Positions 10,843 to 17,149 of a stretch of DNA of 17,149 bases are shown one piece after another (position 1 is the first letter of the stretch; every line of letters begins with the position of its first letter). The position numbers and the translations under genes are program-made. The notes beneath the pieces were generated by a model. It was not told the origin of the DNA, ran no database searches, and was given only the letters and a program-made list of their open reading frames with translations. This stretch comes from Jimgerdemannia flammicorona (taxonomy: Eukaryota > Mucoromycota > Endogonomycetes > Endogonales > Endogonaceae), in assembly GCA_003990745.1 (NCBI GenBank), contig RBNI01002923.1:1-17149 (forward strand), read 5' to 3'.

Positions 10843-10865
10843 AAAAAAAAAAAAAAAAAAAAAAA
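10843..10865 (+). repeat. A-tail of LINE B
   Basis: There are 23 uninterrupted A between the 3' end of B and the right copy of the target-site duplication. A pure tail is consistent with a fairly recent insertion. Confidence 0.93.
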
Positions 10866-10866
10866 G

Positions 10867-10879
10867 CTATAAGGATGGG
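10867..10879 (+). repeat. Right copy of 13-bp target-site duplication of LINE B
   Basis: CTATAAGGATGGG is identical to 5055-5067. It starts one base after the A-tail, and the interrupted A2 coding sequence resumes through it. Confidence 0.93.
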
Positions 10880-12169
10880 CAGAAAGAAACTTCTCTCTAA
10901 TAGGCCATATAATGGTTCTAAATATTTATTAGCTATCAAAATTGTAGTATTTTGGCTATTATCTGAATTTTTCAGAATGAGTAGTAAGGAGACTACTGAA
11001 GACAATAGCTGGATAATTATAGAAGGAGAAGAGACTATAAGTGAGTTGGAAGATCTTAGTACCAAAAGTTAGAGATAGAGGATTGGGTCTTATTAATCTA
11101 AGATAATATCTTAAAGTTCTTCAGAGATAGTAGAGAAAGTAAATAGTTGAACTAAGTAATAAGAAGTGGTGCAGACTAATAAGAGATAATTGGAGAATCT
11201 GATTCTACTCTAGAGGGAAGAATGGCTAAGATATTTAGAGTATTCTTTAAGTTAAAGATATAAGAGGACTATATTATAAGAAATTCTGATAGAGGATAGT
11301 GAAAGTATAAATTGATATAGGAATAAGAGAACTGGAGAAGACAGAATGGGAGGACTGAGAAATAGTAGATTGGAATATGAAGAACATTTGTCTAAGTAGG
11401 CAGAAGTTATTAAAATATTCTTTAGAAGATATAATAGAGTAGCTAAGAATTAATTCTATAAAGAAGTAGCCTATAAGATGGCAGAAGACAGAGCTTAGAG
11501 AGGAGTAGAGCTGGCTAGATATTTGGTAGTAGGTTAAGAAAATGTAATATTTCATATCTTTTAAATATTGAGTAGTATAGTAATAGTTTTTAAGATAAAA
11601 TATAATATTAGTATATAGAATAAATTGAATATATGAGAAGGGTCAAAGAGAGTATGAATGGTGTGAGAAGCTGAGAGATACCCACACTCAGACTCTGGAA
11701 TATATCTTGATAAATTGTCAAGATATAGAAGGATACTTATATCAGATAGAAGAAATATGAAAGATGGAAGCTAGTAAGTAGAAAAGACAGTAGTTATTAT
11801 AATATAGAGAAGATTAATTAGTGATATTGATAATATATAAGATAGACTAGAAAGGATTATTGAATTATGTATATTAATAGCAATGTACTAGAGATAGATA
11901 TTTGAAGATGATCAGTAGATAGATATTGAAGATCTAGTTAATAAATAGAAAAAATTAGTAAGAGAGACCATCCAAAATTAGTAGTATTAAGAGAGAGAGA
12001 ATGACAAGATAATATCAAGGAAGATGGTAAAAATAACACTAGCTAGTTAAGAAAAACTGATAATAAGAGAAGATAGAGTATAGTAGAAGGAAGATTGGAT
12101 AGATTAGAAATCTAGTAATGATAATATAGAAAGAAAAAATATATTTATAGAAATTTATAGTATAGATAA
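10880..12169 (+). mobile_element. LINE copy A2, right part (thumb and C-terminal region), resumes after copy B
   Basis: This continues the A2 element. The sequence around 10873-10960 aligns with B 9490-9590 (GGATGG, then AAACTTCTCTCT in both). The C-terminal QTPEY-like block reads QTLEYILINCQ (about 11690-11725), and its distance from the split, about 810 nt, matches the 816 nt in B. Alignment with B remains traceable to about 12120, near the end of ORF2. Coding potential is destroyed by TAG, TAA and TGA codons and A-rich drift; the two short open frames at 10875-11072 (+) and 11274-11555 (-) have no family match and are chance. The foldback at 12170 abuts the degraded 3' end, so the original A2 tail is not certain. 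The (AAT)n at 12822 may be a relic of it. Confidence 0.85.
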
Positions 12170-12792
12170 GCTATATATAGTGCTTATATTGAGCTGATCT
12201 AGATCAGATTCAAATTAGATTCAAGTAGATCTGGATCAGCTCAAATAGAAAATGAGCTGATCCAAATCAATTTGAATCAAATATTGTTTTGATAGACAAT
12301 TAAATATTTATATCAATAACTTAATAAATAATTATCCATATTTGGTAATCTTGATATCATTTGAAAGCCCTTAATAAGACCTTTCTAATGATATGTATCA
12401 AGAATATTAAAATCAGATTATGCATTACTAAGATATTAAGGAAAACATTCTTTTGACCAAAATTAGCAAGTTGAATTATTTCTAAAATCAACAAGTCAGA
12501 CATTTTTCTTAATAACTTGGCAACATATAATCTAATTTCAATATTCTTGATATCATTAGAAAGGCCTTATTAAGGACTTTGAAATGATACTAAGGTCATC
12601 AAATTTGGATGATTATTCATCAAGTTATTGATATAAATATTTAATTATCTATTAAAATAATATTTGATTTGAATTAATCTAGATTAGCTTGTTTTCTATC
12701 TGAGCTGATCCAGATTCAGATTCAATCCAAATCTAATCCAAATCTAATCCAGATTGAATTGACTCATTTAGAGTACTAGCTCTATATATAGC
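12170..12792. mobile_element. Foldback element: 623-bp near-complete inverted repeat
   Basis: The whole segment is an imperfect palindrome centred near 12481. The outer ends are GCTATATATAG (12170-12180) and CTATATATAGC (12782-12792). Further in, GATCAGCTC, the TGATATCATT and AAGGCCTTATTAAGG areas, and ATATAAATATTTAATT are all mirrored on the other arm. At the centre, GTTGA (12470-12474) faces TCAAC (12488-12492). The arms are about 310 nt each and differ at scattered sites, many of them transitions. There is no open frame and essentially no loop. I see no clear target-site duplication, though the palindromic ends make one hard to define. It could be a MITE-like or foldback transposon, or an inverted duplication formed in place. 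Any transcript could form a long hairpin. Confidence 0.85.
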
Positions 12793-12821
12793 TTGGTATC
12801 AAGTGAATAAACATCAGATTA

Positions 12822-12843
12822 AATAATAATAATAATAATAATA
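12822..12843. repeat. (AAT)n microsatellite
   Basis: About seven AAT units follow a short stretch (12793-12821) that contains GAATAAA. Some LINEs end in short tandem repeats instead of pure A, so this may mark the former 3' end of A2 or be a decayed A-tail. A chance microsatellite is equally possible. Confidence 0.7.
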
Positions 12844-12899
12844 AGGATGAGTAATTAAAAATCTTCTAATAGTTAAAAGAATGCAGAAAGAGAATTAAG

Positions 12900-14345
12900 T
12901 AGAATAGCAGGCTCAGTGAAGTCTATCTGAAGTTTGAAAAGGTCATATTATAGTTTTGAGTAGATCTTTGAATATTTATATAAAGGAGAATTAGGAGATA
13001 GATACTTTAAGAATATATAGTTATATAGTTTTCAAAGAGGATATTTTTCAGTATAATGTAGTTTCTATTTATATCTCAGCAAAGTAGAAGGAAAGATCAG
13101 ACTTTCTGATAACTTTGATAGTAGCTCTACTAGTATATAAGTATAGGTATACTTATAGATAATATCAATATAGTCAAAAGTGGTAAATATAACTGAGAGT
13201 CTTAGAGAGAGTAAATATCCTCAGAACAGTAGTAGAGATAGATGATACTGATACAGAATAGATTTCTGATAGATGTTTACTAGCAATATACTCCAGAAAG
13301 ATCTGATGAAATAATAAAATAAATAATTACTAATAGCAGAATTATAGAGTCCCATATTAATCAGATATATACTAGTAAGGAGTAGATTGAACTTATATCT
13401 AACACTACTATCCTATATTACTCCTACTCTGACCATAAAGATATTAAGGATTGTATTCAGTATTTATAGAATAAGGAGACTAGAAATAGCTATTAGTGAC
13501 TCAATACAGCTCTATTGAAAAGAGAGGTAATAGTCTAGAAGTTTTATAATTAGTAGAAAATATACTTAGTCAAGAGAGGAAAACCAGTGATAGAATAGAG
13601 ACAGTTTAAGTCTTAAACTCAGACTTTCTTTATAGAAGAAAGAGAATATAAGATAAAATCAAAGAAGATACTTAAGTATCTTAAGAAAAGGCTATAAGAG
13701 TTATCTGCTCAAATGACTAAAGGAGAGAAGATCAGTGAGGATAATATTACTATGAGAGTACTACTAATTCTGAGTATATTGAGGAGCTTTAAATCTGAGT
13801 CCAGATCAAGTAGGTAGAAGAGAGAGAGAGATCTACTTAGTACTTTTCTAAGTATAATAAAGCTAAGTATATCTACAAAAGTATGTCTGGAGTATTGCTA
13901 GAGAATGGTCTTATAATTACTATAGAAAATATAGTAATAGTAGAAAAAATAAGATAATTCTACTCTAAACTATATAGTAGTAGAGAGATAGCAGATAAGA
14001 CTGCTAAAAAGAGATATCTGTAAGAGTGGATCTGGAGGCTCAGACTCAGATAAACTGAGTGTGAATAGAGAAGAAGATTCTATCAACTATAGGTAAGAAT
14101 AAGACAAATAGTACTCCAAAAGATGATGGACTTTTATAGAAATTCTATAAGATATTTTCTAAGATTATAGCCTCCATACTGATCAAGCTGCTCACTCAGA
14201 TGATATGTTGAGAAGTCCTTATGTCTTATAGTCTATATCTCACTAATTTATAAAAATAAAAAAAGAGAGGAAATTTGCAATCTATTTTACTACTTAACTG
14301 TAACTATAAGATTCTTATCAGGATTCTGGCAGAGAGTATACAGGG
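12900..14345 (+). pseudogene. LINE E: APE endonuclease to RT start, distinct lineage, degraded
   Basis: This is a second kind of non-LTR element. The endonuclease part shows VVSIYISA then KERSDFL (about 13060-13110), matching the NVYAPxxxxRxxFF block of APE endonucleases. About 50 nt on is ILIDNINIV, a decayed GDFN box. YSDHKDI (about 13425) is the SDH box near the domain end. The RT start is very clear: LIYKNKKRGNL then LLLNCNYKILIRILAESI (about 14245-14340), matching LIYKKGDxxxLxNWRPISLLNxDYKILxKxLAxRL. Reading needs frame changes and skips stops. The RT start differs from A/B, which have LLYKEKGDKREWHN at this block, so this is another clade. The first third of the endonuclease is not visible, so E is 5'-truncated somewhere in 12844-12980. 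It breaks off exactly at the foldback starting about 14346. Confidence 0.72.
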
Positions 14346-14646
14346 TAGTACTTCTAAATAAATTAAATCAAATTGGGGATTTTTTAATTCAAATCTTATT
14401 TTTCAAAATATAATAACTTGATGAAAACAAATCTAAATTTAATGACCTTTAGCTTGGTAGATTCCTCTTATATAGTAAAATATAATAAGCTAAAGATTGT
14501 TAAATTTGGACATATTTTTGTTAAGGTATTATATTTTTAAAAATAAGATTCAAATTAAATTTTAAATTAAATTAGTCTTTAATTTAATTCAAATCAAATT
14601 AAATTAGATCTTTGATTTGATCAAATTGATTCATTGGAAGTACTAA
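14346..14646. mobile_element. Second foldback element, about 300 bp, inserted in LINE E
   Basis: The outer ends are TAGTACTTC (14346-14354) and its mirror GAAGTACTA (14638-14646). The inner arms pair over CAAATCTTATTTTT and AATATAATA on the left with their complements around 14500-14570, and CTTTAGCTT (14447 on) faces AAGCTAAAG (14487-14495). The fold centre is near 14471, so the right arm is about 50 nt longer, with extra AT-rich sequence near 14570-14620. There is no open frame. TATACAG occurs just outside on both sides (14337-14343 and 14657-14663), a possible but imperfectly placed duplication. The arms do not resemble those of the 12170 foldback, so this is a different family. Confidence 0.75.
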
Positions 14647-14703
14647 TATAGAGAACTATACAGTATCATTTATATTGGCCAAATAAGATTTATCAAAGAG
14701 AGG
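14647..14703 (+). pseudogene. Continuation of LINE E reverse transcriptase after the foldback
   Basis: These 57 nt read IQYHLYWPNK and then, after a one-base shift, FIKER. This fits the RT block HPxQxGFIKGR that should directly follow the LAxRI motif lost at 14345. It implies that the foldback inserted into E and that E continued until element C interrupted it at 14704. I do not see E resume further right. Confidence 0.45.
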
Positions 14704-15263
14704 TTTTTTTTTTTTTTTTTCTATACTCATTTATTCAGAATATAATTACATAGTGAACAGCAGGAAAATCCTCTAGATTTCCTAACAAAAAAGTAAGTGA
14801 GGTCAGACTATACAATAGAGTAGCCTTGGATTACTTAATATCTAATCTTAGTAGAGCTAAGATGGCTAGGGTCTGGTTCTCTCTATCTTGAGCCACTTCC
14901 ATCCCCCTCTCTCTACCAATAACAATGTCCCCACTAAGGCCACAACCAGTCCCCTTATACAAATAATATATAGTATTTGTAAAGTAAGGAAATAAAGTAG
15001 CACATAGGCCTGATTCCCAGATCAAAGATAGAGAGGGCCTAGTTCTCTCTATCAGAGTAGTCTCAGAATACTCTATATCTAATCTGACTAATATCAGATA
15101 GTAGAGATCTGATTCTCTCTAAAAGAGTAGTCTTAGAACACTCTTTACCTAATTTCATCTCTAAGAAAAAACCTCAATAATGAGTAACTCTACCCCTTCT
15201 TAGCTGCTCTATATTAGCTTATATATCTAATAAATGGATTTACTATTCAACCACTACTCTCAC
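14704..15263 (-). mobile_element. Element C: short A-tailed retroposon, minus strand
   Basis: Seventeen T at 14704-14720 form an A-tail on the minus strand, preceded on that strand by AATAAA (complement of 14730-14735), GAGTATAG and then the tail. The body is about 540 bp and has no LINE motif; its longest open frame (14831-15025, 64 codons) matches nothing I know. The last bases before the tail resemble the LINE 3' ends of B and D (AATAAA, a few bases, then ACTATA or GTATAG), so it may be a non-autonomous element mobilised by the LINE family. I could not find convincing pol III A and B boxes, nor a flanking duplication. The right end is set only by the adjoining tail of D. A retroposed LTR fragment or host transcript is an alternative. 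Confidence 0.5.
14816..15155. repeat. Imperfect interspersed repeats inside element C
   Basis: A unit starting AGAGTAG, then T/CCTTAGA-like bases, ACTC or ACTT, ATATCTAATCT, a TAGTAGAG segment and GATCTG or GGTCTG with TTCTCTCTA recurs at 14816-14886, 15053-15122 and partly at 15125-15155. The TTCTCTCTATC end of the unit also appears at 15041-15052. Spacing is irregular because unrelated sequence (14890-15020) separates the first unit from the others. Confidence 0.6.
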
Positions 15264-17133
15264 TTTTTTTTTTTTTTTTTTTTTTTATAGTCACTTGGAC
15301 TGTATCCTTTATTAATACTTTCATCTATTTCATATATAATATACTTATCCCACTCCTACCCAATCTCCCTAGGAGGAGGTCCCTCTCTCCCTCCCAATAC
15401 CAATCCAATCAAAGACCACCAAATCATTTATCACTGCCACCCTCCCTCCACTCTGCTCACAGATCCCCTCTAACAGATGGTAGTATCACTCACCATGGAG
15501 ACCTCACCCAGCCTACCACCTCATCAGTACATCCTCCATCAACCCCTCTCATCTTAATAATTACTTCTGCAAACTTATCTATCACCTCTCTTCAAAAACA
15601 AAGAGCCAATGTCCAGCCAGCCCTACTCATATAGCTAAAATCCACTCTACAGTAAGTCATTCATTGCCCACTCCCACTACTAATCTAGTGCACAAATCTT
15701 CCCAACAACATCTCTCCCCATCAGGCCTTCTTTTGATCTCCAGCCTATCCCCAACAGCTAACCAAAAGTCCCCCAGGATCTCACACTCCCCCAGCCAATA
15801 TTCAGGTGTCTGCACAGACCCTCCAATATGTTCTACATTGTAACACTCCTTGCAATCTAGTACTCCACCTTCCAGAGCAGAAATTCAACATAATATTCCT
15901 CCATAGTACCTACTATCATACTATCTAGGACTTGGGAGGAAGCCACTTCCTCACCTCAGTACTCTATGACCAGACTTCTGCCCAGTCCCACTTCTCACCA
16001 ATTCTCACCACCTACCAGCCCTTAGGCCAAAGATCCTGACCAAGGCCCTGTTGATACTCTATACTATCCCCAATGTCAAACTCAATGAGTAGAGCACCTC
16101 TCAATAACAATCTGTTCCATCTCTACATAGCTGGTCCCCATATCAACTCTTCTTTATTGTTTTGTCATTATAAGCCAATGTGATGTACACTCTCTATTAT
16201 CCCCTACCAGAAACCTTTATACTATAACTGCTAGCTTCTCTCTAGTCCAACTATAGCTAGCAAATCTCCTGAGAACTCTCTTGGAGAGAATCTCATCTCC
16301 CATACCTTCTGCATCAGAGGCACCCATCTAGCTCAACAGCATGCTTCAGTCACCAAGCTCTCAGACAATGCAGCCTCTGTGGAAGATCTACCAGTCCAAG
16401 CCCCCTATGATTTACTGATAAGGAGCAAATATTCCAGCTGATCTGAGATCTTCTATTAGTCCATATCTAGTCTCTAGCCAGTTTCATCAGTCTCTTCATC
16501 ACCTATGCTGGAAAGTTCAAATGTAGGCAATATACCATAGTTTAAGGAACCAGTAGATATTCAGAATTGACACTGGGCCTACCAGAGAGATGTAGTGACT
16601 CCTCCAACTTCTAAGAGCCTCCCCCCAGATGACTACCCTCCTCTTCTATCATACCAGTAGCAAAACAGATCTATATACTAAGAGGAAGATGTCCAAATAC
16701 CTCACGACCTCCCCTGTAGGGACAATTGTTCCAATGACATCCCCTCCCACTAGCCCATTCCTCAACACTATTGTCTCACACTTATGTCAGTTGAGTTTTA
16801 CCCCAGAATATACCTCATACTATTCCACTGTACTTCAATATCCTCTACTGATTCAAGTCCAACTACCATATCATCTGCAAAGGCTCCCACCTTCTATACT
16901 ACACTATATACTAAGAGCCTGATCACCTTCCAACAGATCCTATTCATTAAGGGTTCTAATGACAGGGCATAAAGAATAAGAGACAGTGGATCTTACTGCA
17001 GAACTCCCCTCTCTAAAGGAAATGCTAACCCCTGGTGACCATTATACATTAATGCTGTCCTACTACTCTCCAACAGCTTCAATATAGAAGCTTAAAATAG
17101 TGTGGGAACACTAAGTCTGTCCAGCACTTTATC
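15264..17133 (-). mobile_element. LINE copy D, 3' part, minus strand
   Basis: Twenty-three T at 15264-15286 are the A-tail of a minus-strand copy of the A/B family. The bases before the tail (ATAAAGGA, GTCCAAG, GACTATA on the minus strand) closely match the end of B. The distance from the knuckle to the tail is about 570 nt in both, and from the catalytic box to the knuckle about 1,024 nt against 1,056 in B. Only the RT core, thumb and C-terminus are inside the window. D stops at 17133 right at the EKAYDRV-equivalent block, where a second T-tract begins. Its 5' half is either beyond that insertion or absent. Confidence 0.88.
15400..17133 (-). pseudogene. ORF2 remnant of LINE D (RT core, thumb, knuckle)
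   Basis: Reading the minus strand from 17133: DKVLDRL, the equivalent of EKAYDRV in B; then LLESSRTALMYNG; GVLQ, a stop, DPLSLILYALSLEPL (from 17007), the GVRQGDPLSPLL motif; and intact FADDMVVGL at 16881-16870. These lie in one frame. Further on, DCKEC and QTPEYWLGEC (about 15857-15790) form the C-terminal knuckle with Y at the histidine position, but in another frame, so at least one indel lies between. The active-site aspartates survive, as in B and unlike A1 and A2, so D is probably of intermediate or young age. The plus-strand open frames at 16629-16972 are shadows of this gene. The end near 15400 is estimated by comparison with B. Confidence 0.82.
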
Positions 17134-17149
17134 TTTTTTTTTTTTTTTT
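17134..17149 (-). repeat. T-tract at window end, probable A-tail of another minus-strand insertion
   Basis: Sixteen T end the window, immediately next to D coding sequence at the EKAYDRV-equivalent block. An A-tract is not expected inside that RT motif. By analogy with B, this is best read as the tail of a further minus-strand retroposon that inserted into D and whose body lies outside. Confidence 0.6.

Larger units (their letters stand above)
5068..10865 (+). mobile_element. LINE copy B, near full length, A-tailed, with target-site duplication
   Basis: This is a 5.8-kb APE-type non-LTR retrotransposon with a 5' untranslated region, ORF1, ORF2, an AATAAA signal, a 23-nt A-tail and a perfect 13-bp target-site duplication. 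It is by far the best-preserved element here. It lacks long terminal repeats. I see no RNase H domain after the RT; the C-terminus instead carries a cysteine-rich knuckle. The lineage is close to L1-like or Tad-like fungal LINEs, but the exact clade cannot be settled by eye. Both ORFs are broken by stops. Its clean duplication, full tail and intact RT active site mark it as the youngest layer of the plus-strand nest. Whether the first G-run is the true 5' end of the family is unknown. Confidence 0.93.

Noticed and set aside
10799..11555. Short open frames on both strands around 10799-11072 and at 11274-11555
   Set aside because: They cross the A-tail of B or lie antisense to or out of frame with A2. 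No family motif and no codon pattern supports them.
12170..12792. CRISPR-like array or replication origin as the explanation for the repeats
   Set aside because: The repeats are two mirrored arms, not regularly spaced direct repeats, and the setting is a eukaryotic transposon nest.
14831..15025. 64-codon minus-strand open frame in element C
   Set aside because: It has no recognisable domain and no plausible upstream signal, and it overlaps a repeat unit. Too weak to call a gene.
15287..17133. Long terminal repeats pairing the left and right parts of the window
   Set aside because: The similarity between the ends is LINE 3' sequence in opposite orientation with A-tails. No direct terminal repeats, primer-binding site or polypurine tract pair was seen.
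1..17149. tRNA, rRNA or other structured RNA genes
   Set aside because: I looked for cloverleaf-like and conserved rRNA stretches on both strands and found nothing convincing.

Overview
This window holds no ordinary host gene that I can support. It reads as a eukaryotic, most probably fungal, transposon graveyard: several layers of dead non-LTR (LINE) retrotransposons, two foldback elements and one short A-tailed retroposon. The evidence for a eukaryote is A-tails next to AATAAA signals, a target-site duplication, APE-type endonuclease and reverse transcriptase (RT) motifs, and decay dominated by C-to-T and G-to-A changes with almost no CpG left in the oldest parts. That decay recalls fungal RIP or deamination of methylated cytosine. 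The fungal assignment is an inference; the species cannot be named from this sequence.

Layout, left to right. An A-tract (1-24) looks like the tail of an element lying mostly outside the window. Copy A1 (25 to about 4040, + strand) is a heavily mutated LINE carrying the end of ORF1 and most of ORF2. Copy A2 (from about 4090, + strand) is a 5'-truncated relative of A1. It is split by copy B (5068-10865, + strand), the best-preserved element, which is flanked by a perfect 13-bp duplication. A2 resumes at 10880 and runs to about 12169. A 623-bp near-palindrome (12170-12792) and an (AAT)n tract follow. Element E (about 12900-14703, + strand) is a LINE of a different lineage, interrupted by a second foldback (about 14346-14646). 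The right side is in the opposite orientation: element C (14704 to about 15263, - strand) is a short A-tailed retroposon with internal repeats, and copy D (15264-17133, - strand) is the 3' part of another LINE of the A/B family. D is cut at its right end by a T-tract (17134-17149), which looks like the A-tail of yet another minus-strand insertion.

A1, A2, B and D are one family. They share endonuclease and RT blocks, a C-terminal cysteine-rich knuckle and, where comparable, near-identical spacing between these blocks. In B, ORF1 ends 13 nt before ORF2 begins. All recognisable ORF2 blocks of B lie in a single frame over about 3.6 kb, broken only by several dozen TGA, TAG and TAA codons. A living element of this family would encode an RNA-binding ORF1 protein and an ORF2 protein that nicks the target DNA and reverse transcribes the element RNA in place. 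None of the copies here can make the full proteins. The biology on show is nested insertion and mutational decay, with a striking base-composition asymmetry that follows element orientation.
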